64,000 nt of DNA from JADFNB01 sp036397455. GTDB taxonomy: Bacteria > Gemmatimonadota > Gemmatimonadetes > Gemmatimonadales > GWC2-71-9. The DNA lies in NCBI GenBank assembly GCA_036397455.1, contig DASWIX010000078.1, positions 66,771 through 130,770 of the forward strand, in the 5' to 3' direction. Below the pieces are notes generated by a model. It saw nothing but the letters and a program-made list of their open reading frames with translations. It searched no databases and was not told where the DNA came from. The position numbers and the translations under genes were made by a program. Of this stretch, positions 41,991 to 51,251 are shown piece by piece; position 1 is the first letter of the stretch, and each line of letters opens with the position of its first letter.

Positions 41991-44645
41991 ATGACGGTTG
42001 ATTCCACCAGCGCGGACCGGCTGAAGGCGGCGCTGGCCGATCGGTATACGATCGAGCGGGAACTGGGCGCCGGTGGCATGGCGACCGTCTACCTCGCCCA
42101 TGACGTGAAACACGATCGGCGGGTCGCCGTGAAGGTGTTACGACCCGAACTCGCCGCGGTGCTGGGCGCCGAGCGGTTCCTCAACGAGATTCGCGTCACG
42201 GCCAACCTGCAACATCCGCATATCCTGCCGCTGTTCGATTCGGGCGCCGCCGACGGGTTCCTGTACTACGTCATGCCACACGTCGAAGGCGAGGCGCTTT
42301 CCGACAAGCTGGCGCGCGAGAAACAACTCGCCGTCGAGGAAGCGGTAAAGCTCGCGAGCGAGACCGCATCGGCGTTGGACTACGCCCACCGCAACGGCGT
42401 GATTCATCGGGATATCAAACCCGCCAACATCCTGTTGCACGACGGCAGCGCGCTCGTGGCCGATTTCGGCATCGCGCTCGCGCTGCGCGCCGCCGGCGGC
42501 GACCGCTTGACCGAAACCGGCCTCTCGCTCGGCACGCCGCATTACATGAGTCCGGAGCAGGCCACCGGCGACCGCGACGTCGACGCGCGGACCGATATCT
42601 ATTCGGTGGGCGCGGTGCTGTACGAGGCACTGGCGGGCGAGCCGCCGCATACCGGCGGCACGATCCAGGCGGTCATCTCCAAGCTGATCACCGAGGCGCC
42701 CAGGCCGCTGGGCGATCTGCGGCACTCGGTGCCCGCGCACGTCGCGCTGACGGTCGAGAAGGCGCTCGCCAAGATCCCCGCGGACCGATTCGCCACGGCC
42801 GCCGAGTTCGCGAGCGCCTTGCGCGACCCCAGCATCACCGTCGCCTATGCGCGTGCGACGCGCGCCGGTCAGACCGCGACCACGAGCGCCCGATGGCTCG
42901 ATTGGCGAGCCGCCGTGGCGGGCATCGCGCTGTTGCTGATCGGCGTCGCCGGTGGGCAGTTGCTGACCGGCGACGCCGCACCGTCACCGGTGGTCGGCCG
43001 GTTTCTGATGCCGCTCGAAACCAGCCACGGGCTGACGGGCGCCCCGGTCAACACCCTGGCCCTCTCGCCGGATGGGCAATCGGTCGTGTACGTCGGCCGA
43101 GCGAGCGGGAGCGGGATCCAACTCTATGTGCGGCGACTCGACGAACTCGCCGCCCACCCGATCCCGGGGACCGAGGGCGGGGCGTTCCCTGCCTTCTCGC
43201 CCGACGGCACTCGGGTCGCGTATTTCGGCCCCGGAGGCCTGTTCGTCGTGCCGCTGGGCGGCGGCGCCGCGACACACGTTTCCAACGCCGCGGCCGGCGC
43301 GCTCACCCAGGTCATCTGGTTGGACGACCAGACCATCATCGGCAACGGCAGCGACGGATCACTGGTGCTGATCGGGCTGGACGGACACACCGCGACGCTC
43401 GCCAGACCCGACAGCGGCAGCGGAGAAGTCTACTTCAGCGTCAATGCGGTGCTGCCGGGCGCACGCACCGTGCTGGCCGTGTCGTCGCCGACCTTCGGCG
43501 TCAACGGTCCGGTCATCGCCATCAATGTGGAAACCGGCAGACGCTCCACGATCCTGGATGCACCGACCAACACCGTCTGGTACGCGGACGGGCACCTGCT
43601 GTGGGCGCAGCCGGGCGGCGCGGTGCTCGGCGCGCGATTCGACACGCGGACCCTGACCCCCACCGGCCCGACCGTCACCGTCGCGGAAGGCGTCCGAACC
43701 GCGGTAGGCGGCCAGGCCCAGGTCGCCGTGTCGGCGACGGGCTCGCTGGTCTACGTCCCCGAGCAGCCGTTCGATCTCGTCTTGCTCGACCGAACCGGCA
43801 CCCGCGAAGTGGTGGCCGAGAAACGTCGCTTTCACAGCCCGCGATTCTCGCCGGACGGCCGGCGGCTCGCGGTCGATTTCCAGCAGCAGGGAAGCCGCGA
43901 CGTCTGGGTGCTCGATCTCGCCCAGCGCACACTCAGCCGCGTGAGCTTCGAGAACGACGGGCATGACCCGGTGTGGACCCCCGATGGCCGCTCCATCGCC
44001 TACGTCACGCGGGGAGGGATTCACCTCCGGCGGGCGGACGGCAGCGGGGTGGCGGAACCCCTGTACGCCCCGCCAGGGTTCACGAGCCTGCTCTCGTTCT
44101 CGCCGGACGGCCACACCGCGTTCACCGCCCCGACCGGCACGAACGGTTTCTTCGACATCGGCGTGCTGACCGTCGACGAGCCGGACCAGCACCGCATGTT
44201 GCTCGCGTCGCCGTTCAACGAGCAGTATGCCGTGTTAGCCCCCGACGGGCGCTGGCTGGCGTATGGATCGGATGAAACGGGACTGGACGAAGTGTACGTC
44301 CGTCCGTTTCCCGAAGGAGGCGGCAAGGTGCTGGTGTCGCAGGGCGGCGGGCGCGAGCCGATGTGGAGTCCGGACGGGCGGCAGCTCTATTACCTGGGTG
44401 AGCGCGAAGGCATCACGCACCTGATGGTGGCGGCCGTGACCGCGGGACCCGATTTCGCCGTCCGTGACCGCAGGGCCCTGTTCGACGTTTCGGAATTCGA
44501 GCCGGCGTCACCCCATGCGAACTACGACGTCTCGCCCGACGGATCGACGTTCGCCATGGTGTACCAGGGCCCGCTGTCGGCGGTCGTATACCTGCTCAAC
44601 TGGACGGAGCTGGTCAGACGTCAGGCGCGAAGCGAGGGCCGCTAG
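41991..44645 (+). CDS. Ser/Thr protein kinase with TolB/WD40-like beta-propeller
   Basis: An 884-aa Hanks-type kinase. Catalytic domain about 20-285: GAGGMATVY, Lys48 in VAVKVL, HRDIKPAN (139-146), DFG (158-160), GTPHYMSPEQ. One membrane helix (WRAAVAGIALLLIGVAGG, near 305-325) precedes an extracytoplasmic beta-propeller built of TolB-like blades (LALSPDGQSVVYV, FSPDGTRVAYF, FSPDGRRLAVDF, WTPDGRSIAYV, WSPDGRQLYYL). Kinases of this layout are characteristic of Gemmatimonadota. The PP2C gene just upstream suggests a kinase-phosphatase switch. The M20 peptidase gene begins one base after its stop. Confidence 0.93.
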   Translation: MTVDSTSADRLKAALADRYTIERELGAGGMATVYLAHDVKHDRRVAVKVLRPELAAVLGAERFLNEIRVTANLQHPHILPLFDSGAADGFLYYVMPHVEGEALSDKLAREKQLAVEEAVKLASETASALDYAHRNGVIHRDIKPANILLHDGSALVADFGIALALRAAGGDRLTETGLSLGTPHYMSPEQATGDRDVDARTDIYSVGAVLYEALAGEPPHTGGTIQAVISKLITEAPRPLGDLRHSVPAHVALTVEKALAKIPADRFATAAEFASALRDPSITVAYARATRAGQTATTSARWLDWRAAVAGIALLLIGVAGGQLLTGDAAPSPVVGRFLMPLETSHGLTGAPVNTLALSPDGQSVVYVGRASGSGIQLYVRRLDELAAHPIPGTEGGAFPAFSPDGTRVAYFGPGGLFVVPLGGGAATHVSNAAAGALTQVIWLDDQTIIGNGSDGSLVLIGLDGHTATLARPDSGSGEVYFSVNAVLPGARTVLAVSSPTFGVNGPVIAINVETGRRSTILDAPTNTVWYADGHLLWAQPGGAVLGARFDTRTLTPTGPTVTVAEGVRTAVGGQAQVAVSATGSLVYVPEQPFDLVLLDRTGTREVVAEKRRFHSPRFSPDGRRLAVDFQQQGSRDVWVLDLAQRTLSRVSFENDGHDPVWTPDGRSIAYVTRGGIHLRRADGSGVAEPLYAPPGFTSLLSFSPDGHTAFTAPTGTNGFFDIGVLTVDEPDQHRMLLASPFNEQYAVLAPDGRWLAYGSDETGLDEVYVRPFPEGGGKVLVSQGGGREPMWSPDGRQLYYLGEREGITHLMVAAVTAGPDFAVRDRRALFDVSEFEPASPHANYDVSPDGSTFAMVYQGPLSAVVYLLNWTELVRRQARSEGR

Positions 44646-44646
44646 T

Positions 44647-46173
44647 ATGCCGCGCGCACGGTGGGTCTCCATGGGGCTCCTCGCGGGCGCCACGGCGCTC
44701 GATGCGCAACAACTCTCGCCCGAAACCATCCGGCAGCGGGCGGAGGCGGAGGCACCCCGCGCGCTGGCGCTGTTCCGCGACTACCTCGCGATCCCCAACG
44801 ACGCCCATTTCCCCGCCGACCTCCGGCGGGTGATTGACTGGCTCACGCCGCAATTCCGCGAACGAGGATTCGACACGCGGGAACTGGAGACCGGCGGCAT
44901 CCCCGTACTGCTTGCCGAGCGCCGCGTTCACGGGACGGAACGCACGCTGCTCGTCTACCTCCAGGCAGACGGCCAACCGGTGGACACGGTGGCGTGGCAC
45001 CAGGCATCACCGTACGCGCCGGTGCTGCGCGCGCGTGGTTCCGATGGCGCGTGGCGCGACGTCCCGTGGGACCGCACGGACGGACCGTGGGATCCCGAGT
45101 GGCGTGTGTTCGCGCGGTCCACCTCCGATTCCAAGGGGCAGAACGTCCAGTTCCTCGCCGCGATCTCGGCGTTGGATGCGGCGGGCGTGAGCCCGAACTT
45201 CCACATCAAGGTCATCGTCGATACCGAAGAGGAGTTGGGCTCGCCCAATCTGCCCGGCATGGTCGAGCGGTATCGCGATGCGCTTGCCGCCGACATGCTC
45301 GTCATCTTCGACGGCCCACGCCACCCAACCAACAAGCCGACGCTCACCTTCGGCGCGCGCGGCATCGCGACGGTCACGCTCACCGTGTATGGCCCACGCG
45401 TGCCGCAGCACAGCGGTCACTATGGCAACTGGGTTCCGAATCCGGCGTTACGCCTGGCCCAGATACTCGCCTCGATGAAAGACGACGCGGGCCGTGTGAC
45501 GATTCCCGGGTTCTACGACGGCGTCACCATCGACTCCGCGGCACGCGCCGTGATGGAACGCGTGCCCGATGACGAAACCGGCATCAAGCGCGATCTCGGC
45601 ATCGCGGGGACCGACGCTGTCGGGGCCACGCTGCAAGAAGCGCGGCAATACCCGTCGCTCAACATCCGCGGGATGGCGTCGGGTTGGGTGGGCGCGCAAC
45701 GGCGCACCATCGTTCCGGCGTCGGCCACCGCCGAGATCGACGTGCGGCTCGTGCGCGAAAGCGACCCCCACCGCCTGCTGCGGCTCATCCGCGAGCACGT
45801 CGCGGGATTGGGATACCATCTGGTCGATCGCGACCCCACCGATGAGGAACGCACCGCCTATCCCCGTCTCGCGAGTTTCACGTCGAACATCTCGTATGCC
45901 GCCTATCGCACGGAGATGGACTCGGACATTGGCCGTTGGCTCACCGGCGCCATGGTCCACCTGTTTGGCGAGCCGCCAATCGCCATTCGCACGAGCGGCG
46001 GGTCGATCCCCATCTCACCGTTCGTCGCGACGCTCGGCGTCCCGGCGGTAACCGTCCCGACCGTGAATCCCGACAACAACCAGCACAGCCCCAACGAGAA
46101 CATCCGACTCGGCAACTTCGTCGAAGGCATCGCGGTGATCCTCGCCGTGCTCCAGCAGCCGATGCCGCGATAG
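44647..46173 (+). CDS. secreted M20-family zinc peptidase
   Basis: A 508-aa exported dipeptidase/carboxypeptidase-type protein. Short signal (MPRARWVSMGLLAGATALDAQ). The usual first metal-ligand motif is altered: LLVYLQADGQPVD replaces the H-x-D-V-V-P form, while VDTEEELGS holds the catalytic Glu pair region and the lid domain follows (TVTLTVYGPRVPQHSGHYGN). The last ligand block is NPDNNQHSPNENIR. The His-to-Gln change at LQAD makes full activity uncertain. ATG at 44647 follows the kinase stop almost directly, so they are probably co-transcribed. Confidence 0.82.
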   Translation: MPRARWVSMGLLAGATALDAQQLSPETIRQRAEAEAPRALALFRDYLAIPNDAHFPADLRRVIDWLTPQFRERGFDTRELETGGIPVLLAERRVHGTERTLLVYLQADGQPVDTVAWHQASPYAPVLRARGSDGAWRDVPWDRTDGPWDPEWRVFARSTSDSKGQNVQFLAAISALDAAGVSPNFHIKVIVDTEEELGSPNLPGMVERYRDALAADMLVIFDGPRHPTNKPTLTFGARGIATVTLTVYGPRVPQHSGHYGNWVPNPALRLAQILASMKDDAGRVTIPGFYDGVTIDSAARAVMERVPDDETGIKRDLGIAGTDAVGATLQEARQYPSLNIRGMASGWVGAQRRTIVPASATAEIDVRLVRESDPHRLLRLIREHVAGLGYHLVDRDPTDEERTAYPRLASFTSNISYAAYRTEMDSDIGRWLTGAMVHLFGEPPIAIRTSGGSIPISPFVATLGVPAVTVPTVNPDNNQHSPNENIRLGNFVEGIAVILAVLQQPMPR

Positions 46174-46229
46174 CCGAACCGCCCGCTTCGTCATCCTCAC
46201 CAATCCAACGTACACGGGAGGCCCCACCC

Positions 46230-46652
46230 ATGGCATCGATCAACAATGGCAAACTGGTCCTCGGCGGACTCGCCGCCGGGCTCGTCATCAACGTGGTGGA
46301 AAGCGTCGTGAACCTGACCATGCTGGCCGGACCGTGGGAGGACGCGCTCGCGGCGCTCAACCTTCCACCGCTTGCCGGCGGGGCAATCGGCGGGTTCGTC
46401 GCGCTCGGATTCCTGCTCGGAATCCTCACGGTGTGGATCTACGCGGCGATCCGTCCGCGGTTCGGTCCCGGTCCGGCGACCGCGATGAAGGCGGGCCTGG
46501 CTACATGGATCGCTTTCTACGTGTTCGGGTACTTTGGCGATTGGTTGTCTGGTCTGGTCCCAACCAGTCTGTTCCTGATCGTGCTCGCGTATTCGCTGGT
46601 GATGATGCTCGGCGCCGCGTATGTGGGGGGGATGGTCTACAAGGAAGCCTAA
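46230..46652 (+). CDS. four-helix membrane protein
   Basis: A 140-aa hydrophobic protein with four predicted helices: LVLGGLAAGLVINVVESVVNL, GGAIGGFVALGFLLGILTVWIYAAI, MKAGLATWIAFYVFGYFG and LFLIVLAYSLVMMLGAAYVGG. The repeated small-residue helices are shared by uncharacterised inner-membrane proteins in this kind of genome; the 142-aa protein at 51252 has a similar general look. GGGAGG precedes the ATG. The MATE gene starts eight bases after its stop. Confidence 0.7.
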   Translation: MASINNGKLVLGGLAAGLVINVVESVVNLTMLAGPWEDALAALNLPPLAGGAIGGFVALGFLLGILTVWIYAAIRPRFGPGPATAMKAGLATWIAFYVFGYFGDWLSGLVPTSLFLIVLAYSLVMMLGAAYVGGMVYKEA

Positions 46653-46659
46653 GGAACCC

Positions 46660-48075
46660 ATGGCCGCTGCCCCGCGACCACACAAAACGTTCGACCGTTC
46701 CATCGTCGAGGGACCCATCGGCCCCGCGGTGTGGAAACTCGCGTGGCCCACGATGCTGCAGAACGTCATCGGCGGGCTGCAGGGCATCGTGGACCACGCG
46801 ATGGTCGGTCACTACGTCGGATACACCGGCAACGCGGCGATCGGGATTTCGTGGCAGATCTTCCTGGTCGTCATGGTGTTCATCGGGTCGCTCTTCTCAG
46901 GCATGGGCGTACTCGTTGCGCGATTCGCCGGTGCCAACGAACCCGACAAGGTCAATCGCACGGTCTACCAGGCGTTTCTCACCTCCGCCGCGCTCGCCGT
47001 GGGCGTGCTGGCGCCCATCGGCTATTTCCTCGCGCCGACCCTGCTGAACCTGGTCAACGCCACGCCTGCGGTCCGCGCGGAGGCGCTTCCCTACCTGCGC
47101 ATCATGTTCCTGTTCAGCTTCGGCATGCTGGTGTTCTACATGCTGGGCGGTGCGCTGCGCTCGGCCGGTGACGCGCGCACGCCGTTGCGCTACGGCATCG
47201 CGCTCACCGTCCTCAACATCGTGTTCAACGTGATCTTGATTCGAGGCCTCGGCCCCATTCCCGCATTCGGAACCAAGGGAGCTGCGATGGGGACGGTGAT
47301 GGCCGGGGGACTGTTGAGCCTCGTCGCCATCCATCGGCTGTTCTTTTCGCACCGTTGGGTCGTGCAGTTCCGCCGTGGCATGAGTTGGCGGCCCGACTGG
47401 TCGATCATTCGGACGCTGTTCCGGTTCGGGATTCCGACCGGTCTCCAGGGTGTCGCCATGAACGTCGCGGGCGTGATTCTGCTGGGGTTCGTCGGCTCAT
47501 TGCCCGAAAGTGGGCAGGCCCAGGCGGCGTATGCCGTCGGCTATACCCAGCTCTTTTCCCTCATCACCTGGACTTCGGTCGGGCTGATGGGCGCCGCGGC
47601 CGCGGTCGCCGGACAGAATCTCGGCGCCGGGCATCCCGATCGCGCGGTCCACGGCGTGCATGTCGCGGCACGCATCGGCCTCGGCGTGGCCGTCGTCGTC
47701 GGGTCGATGTTCCTGCTCATGCCCCGAGCGCTGTTGGGGTTCTTCGGCCTCGAGAACCCGGTGGTGATGGAGATCGGCACGCAACTGCTCGCATTCCTCA
47801 GCGCGTCGGGTCTGTTCATCACCGTGGCGCTGGCCTACACCGGCGGGCTCCAGGGAACCGGCGATACCAAGAGCCCCTTGTACATTTCGATCGTCTCGCA
47901 GATCGTTATCCCTCTCGGCATCTGTGCGATCATCCAGGCGACCGGCGACTTGCGAGCGGGACACATCTGGCTGGCCATTCTGATCGGTCACATGACGCGC
48001 TCGACGCTCAGCATCGCGCGGTTCCGGCAGGGAGCTTGGCGATCGATCAGGGTGGAGATCGAGCCGGCAGCGTAG
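46660..48075 (+). CDS. MATE-family multidrug/solute exporter
   Basis: A 471-aa inner-membrane transporter with about 12 hydrophobic segments in two MatE halves. VWKLAWPTMLQNVIGGLQGIVDHAMVG and the second-half FRFGIPTGLQGVAMNVAGVILLG are the family start motifs; GVLVARFAGANEPDKVNRTVYQAF and AGQNLGAGHPDRAVHGVHVA are the matching internal motifs. It should exchange sodium or protons for organic cations or lipids; substrate unknown. AGGA lies six bases before the ATG. Confidence 0.92.
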   Translation: MAAAPRPHKTFDRSIVEGPIGPAVWKLAWPTMLQNVIGGLQGIVDHAMVGHYVGYTGNAAIGISWQIFLVVMVFIGSLFSGMGVLVARFAGANEPDKVNRTVYQAFLTSAALAVGVLAPIGYFLAPTLLNLVNATPAVRAEALPYLRIMFLFSFGMLVFYMLGGALRSAGDARTPLRYGIALTVLNIVFNVILIRGLGPIPAFGTKGAAMGTVMAGGLLSLVAIHRLFFSHRWVVQFRRGMSWRPDWSIIRTLFRFGIPTGLQGVAMNVAGVILLGFVGSLPESGQAQAAYAVGYTQLFSLITWTSVGLMGAAAAVAGQNLGAGHPDRAVHGVHVAARIGLGVAVVVGSMFLLMPRALLGFFGLENPVVMEIGTQLLAFLSASGLFITVALAYTGGLQGTGDTKSPLYISIVSQIVIPLGICAIIQATGDLRAGHIWLAILIGHMTRSTLSIARFRQGAWRSIRVEIEPAA

Positions 48076-48142
48076 CACCCCGGCCACCCGCACCTGGCGT
48101 TCGTTCAGCGACCCTCATCCCGCACCGATTCGTGGGACGAAC

Positions 48143-48427
48143 CCCTTTTACTATGTCATGGAACTGTTGAACGGGTTCGACCTGGGAACGATGGTCGAGC
48201 GTTTTGGACCATTGCCGCCGGAGCGTGCGGTGTATCTCCTCCGGCAAGCGTGCGATTCACTCGCCCTCGACTTCGGCCTCGTCAAGCCCCGAGACGGAGG
48301 CGGCGCCGCGGAGCTGCACGTCCATCTCCCCGCCGAGCACCTGCACGCGGCGCTCGCCGATCGCACGACCCATTCCCCGTGGACACCAGTGACACCTCGC
48401 GGCCTTTGCTTCCGCCACACGAGTTGA
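48143..48427 (+). pseudogene. relic of a Ser/Thr kinase gene (internal deletion)
   Basis: The frame reads FYYVMELLNGFDLGTMVERF followed by GPLPPERAVYLLRQACDSL, which is the hinge and helix E of a Hanks-type kinase. It then jumps to LDFGLVKPRDGGG, the DFG region: the catalytic HRDIKPxN loop is deleted in frame. There is no N-lobe upstream and no C-lobe downstream; the remaining ORF is unrelated. It is one of two kinase fragments in the window and cannot encode an active enzyme. The 428-base gap before recQ contains nothing else recognised except a TATATT hexamer (48477-48482) that could be the recQ -10. Confidence 0.7.
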
Positions 48428-48503
48428 ATTGAGTAGCCCGGCGTGCGATTGCGACGTCCTCTCTTGGGCGGGAACCTATATTCCGTGCCATGATCTTCGA
48501 CGA

Positions 48504-50060
48504 ATGTCCCCGCGCTTGACCAACTCCACCCCAACCACCCCCGACACCGTCCTGAGAGACGTCTTTGGCTTCTCGGCGTTTCGCCCCGGCCAGCGCGAGG
48601 TCATCAACGCCGTCCTTGAACGGAAGGATTGCATCGCGGTCATGCCCACCGGCGCCGGGAAATCGCTCACCTATCAACTGCCGGCGCGGATCCTCGAAGG
48701 AACCGTCCTCGTCCTTTCCCCACTGATCTCGCTGATGAAGGACCAGGTGGACGCGATCGTCAGCCTGGGATTTCGTGCGGCGGCCATCAACTCCACGCTC
48801 GATTTCGAAGAGCGGCAGGCTCGTCTCGGCGCACTCCGCCGCGGGGAGTATGAGTTGGTATTCCTGGCCCCGGAAGCGTTCGACGGTCGGTTGTCGGACT
48901 TCGTGCGGGGGTGTCCCATCTCGTTGTTGGTCGTGGACGAAGCGCATTGCATCAGCCAATGGGGACACGATTTTCGGCCATCCTACCGGCGGCTCCGCGG
49001 CCTGAAAGAACAGCTCGACGTCCCCGTGCTCGCCCTCACCGCCACCGCCACGCGCCGCGTGACCATCGATATCCTGAAGCAACTGGGCATGCGGAAACCG
49101 GCGGGATACAAAGGATCCTTCTTCCGGCCCAATCTGCGGATCGGTGTGCGGAAGAAGGGAGACGGCGGGAACACCCGCAACGAAATTCTCGCGCTGATCC
49201 GAGACCACGAGGGAGAAAGCGGCATCGTCTACTGCCTGAGCCGCAAGGCGGTCGAACAGACGGCAATCTTTCTCGCCAACCACGGCATCAAGGCCCTTCC
49301 GTACCACGCCGGTCTCGATTCGGCCGAACGAACCAGGAACCAGGAAGCCTTTCAACGGGACGATGTCGACGTCATCGTGGCCACCGTCGCGTTCGGGATG
49401 GGTATCGACAAGTCGAATGTGCGATACGTGATTCACCGGGACATGCCCAAGGACATCGAATCATGGTATCAGGAGATTGGCCGCGCCGGCCGCGACGGCC
49501 TGCCAAGCGATTGTATCCTCTTCTATTCATGGGCCGACGTGAAACTGCATGAGCGCCTGCTGAACGACATTGACGACGACGAACTGTGGCGGCAAAAACG
49601 AGCCGCCACGGTCCTGCTATTCACGCTGGTCGAACGGCGTCGATGCCGCCATCAGAGTATCGTCGCGCACTTTGATGAGCGCATCGCGACGTGCGGCAAG
49701 TCCTGCGACGTCTGCACCGGAATCGAGATGGCGGACCGCACGGCTGACGCCATGAAACGCCAGGGATCCGCTCGCCGCAACGACGGTGCGCGCCGGGGCG
49801 GGACCGTGGCTGCGACGCTCGGGGAAGACGATCGGCGGATGTTCGAACGACTACGGACGCTGCGAAAAACGCTCGCCGACCGCGATGGCGTGCCTGCCTA
49901 TATCGTATTCAGCGACAAAGTGCTGCGCGAAATGGCGGTACGCAGGCCGGCCGATTCCGGTCAGCTCCTGGAGGTGGCCGGAGTGGGGCCGGCCAAGCTG
50001 AAGCGATATGGGGCTGACTTCCTTGCCACGCTTGCGGAGACCTCAACGCCGTCCGGCTAG
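48504..50060 (+). CDS. recQ: RecQ-type ATP-dependent DNA helicase
   Basis: A 518-aa 3'-5' helicase. Motif I PTGAGKS, motif Ia SPLISLMKDQV, DEAH box (LLVVDEAHCISQWGHDFRP), motif III LTATAT, motif V IVATVAFGMGIDKSNVR and motif VI EIGRAGRDG are intact. The zinc-binding segment after helicase C is CRHQSIVAHFDE...CGKSCDVC, and the C-terminus has a single HRDC-like domain (RMFERLRTLRKTLADRDGVPAYIVFSDKVLREMA). ATG at 48504 is used; earlier in-frame starts add a non-homologous Cys-rich stretch. Acts in recombination repair. Confidence 0.93.
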   Translation: MSPRLTNSTPTTPDTVLRDVFGFSAFRPGQREVINAVLERKDCIAVMPTGAGKSLTYQLPARILEGTVLVLSPLISLMKDQVDAIVSLGFRAAAINSTLDFEERQARLGALRRGEYELVFLAPEAFDGRLSDFVRGCPISLLVVDEAHCISQWGHDFRPSYRRLRGLKEQLDVPVLALTATATRRVTIDILKQLGMRKPAGYKGSFFRPNLRIGVRKKGDGGNTRNEILALIRDHEGESGIVYCLSRKAVEQTAIFLANHGIKALPYHAGLDSAERTRNQEAFQRDDVDVIVATVAFGMGIDKSNVRYVIHRDMPKDIESWYQEIGRAGRDGLPSDCILFYSWADVKLHERLLNDIDDDELWRQKRAATVLLFTLVERRRCRHQSIVAHFDERIATCGKSCDVCTGIEMADRTADAMKRQGSARRNDGARRGGTVAATLGEDDRRMFERLRTLRKTLADRDGVPAYIVFSDKVLREMAVRRPADSGQLLEVAGVGPAKLKRYGADFLATLAETSTPSG

Positions 50061-50072
50061 GCTCGGCTTTCG

Positions 50073-50142
50073 AGATTGCAGACTGCTGATTGCTGATTGC
50101 CGCCCCCCCCAATCAATCTGCAATCTGCAATCAACAATCTGC
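50073..50142. repeat. hairpin repeat of GATTGCA/TGCAATC heptamers, left of tRNA-Trp
   Basis: A run of GATTGC/AGATTGC-type units, then CGCCCCCCCC, then AATCTGC/CAATCTGC-type units. The two halves are mutually complementary and would fold into one long hairpin with a C-run loop. A second copy lies just beyond the tRNA. Confidence 0.75.
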
Positions 50143-50150
50143 GCTCTTGA

Positions 50151-50223
50151 CAGGCCCGGCAGGACTTGAACCTGCAACCTCCGGTTTTGGAGACCGGCGC
50201 TCCGCCAGTTGAGCTACGGGCCT
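50151..50223 (-). tRNA. tRNA-Trp (anticodon CCA)
   Basis: Minus-strand cloverleaf: acceptor AGGCCCG/CGGGCCT, D-arm GCTCAACTGGCGGAGC, anticodon stem GCCGG/CCGGA-type around TCTCCAAAA giving CCA, variable GGTTG and T-arm CAGGTTCAAGTCCTG. Discriminator G. It stands alone between recQ and a beta-barrel gene rather than next to secE/nusG as in many bacteria. Confidence 0.95.
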
Positions 50224-50232
50224 AGGGGATTT

Positions 50233-50322
50233 GAGATTGGAGATTGCAGATTGCTGATTGCAGATTGCCGCCCCCCAAACAATCTGCAATCGACAATCTG
50301 CAATCTGCAATCTGCAATCTGC
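50233..50322. repeat. hairpin repeat of GATTGCA/TGCAATC heptamers, right of tRNA-Trp
   Basis: Same design as 50073-50142: GATTGCAGATTGC-type units, CGCCCCCC, then four or five AATCTGC units. It has one to two more heptamers than the left copy, as expected from slippage. It lies where the tRNA promoter should be. Confidence 0.75.
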
Positions 50323-50402
50323 CGTGGGAACTCCAACATGGAGGAGGCCCCGGACCGTCCCGCTTTGATTCTAATCGACAACTTCGTCGCGGTCCACTGG
50401 AC

Positions 50403-51008
50403 CTAGAGCCGGATACGGTAGGACAGCCCGATGCTGTACACGGCATCGAACTGGGTCTCCGTGAACGACGCGAACTTCGCGTCCTCGGTCGTGTCGATTG
50501 CGTACACCCACCCCGTCCCTTGCGCGAAGATCCCTATCGGGCTCCCGGGCACCTCGTAGCTCACACCCAGCCCGAACCGCCCGGCTCCGCGCGTGGTCGT
50601 CGAGGCGGCCGCGACATCCGCGTCGTCGTCCACCGTCACCGCGCCGCCCCCACCGAAAACGTACGGGCTCAGGCCATTCGCAAGCGGATAGCGCAAGACG
50701 AGATCTCCTCCGTAGAAGAACTTGTTGAAATTGTTCCCGGTATCGGCCCCACCCGAGCGCAGCTCGTCACGCGCAAACGTGAACTCGCCGCGCAACGCGA
50801 CATACCGATGGAGCCCGACGCCGATCCCGCCGCCGGCGTTGAAGCCCGTCTTGAAATCCTGCGCGTCACTTGCATCCAGGTCGGTCAGCGCGCTGATGCC
50901 GCCGCCGAAGCCGTAGATGGTGACCGCGCGGTCCTGAGCCCCGAGCGTCGCACTTCCGGTGACGGCTGTCGCCGCGGCGAGCACGATGGCTTTGAGAAAC
51001 GTCCGCAT
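50403..51008 (-). CDS. outer-membrane beta-barrel protein
   Basis: A 201-aa exported protein: signal peptide MRTFLKAIVLAAATAVTGSATLGAQ, then alternating amphipathic strands typical of an eight-stranded OmpA/OmpW-like barrel (AVTIYGFGGGIS, GGIGVGLHRYVALRGEFTF, KFFYGGDLVLRYPL, SPYVFGGGGAVTV, RFGLGVSYEV) and a C-terminal aromatic-ended strand (VYSIGLSYRIRL). GGAG precedes the ATG at 51008. Role is probably structural or adhesive. It is divergent from a small membrane-protein gene. Confidence 0.8.
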   Translation of the reverse strand: MRTFLKAIVLAAATAVTGSATLGAQDRAVTIYGFGGGISALTDLDASDAQDFKTGFNAGGGIGVGLHRYVALRGEFTFARDELRSGGADTGNNFNKFFYGGDLVLRYPLANGLSPYVFGGGGAVTVDDDADVAAASTTTRGAGRFGLGVSYEVPGSPIGIFAQGTGWVYAIDTTEDAKFASFTETQFDAVYSIGLSYRIRL

Positions 51009-51251
51009 CGTCAGACTCCTGTGTTCCAAGTCGAACGGCCAGCTTCGATCCGAACCTCGTGTGCGGAGATGCCCGCCGTCCGCCGCCCGCGGGCAGCGGG
51101 TAGCGTAGAGTTGTTGCGCGTGCGCCGCCCGGCATTACGCGAGGAGGTGCGTGTAATGATTCGGCGCCGAGCGGCAATAACGCCCCATGCGGGCCACGGG
51201 CCGGCCGGAACGCCCGGCACCCGGGCCACTCACCTCACCCAAGGAGTCAGG

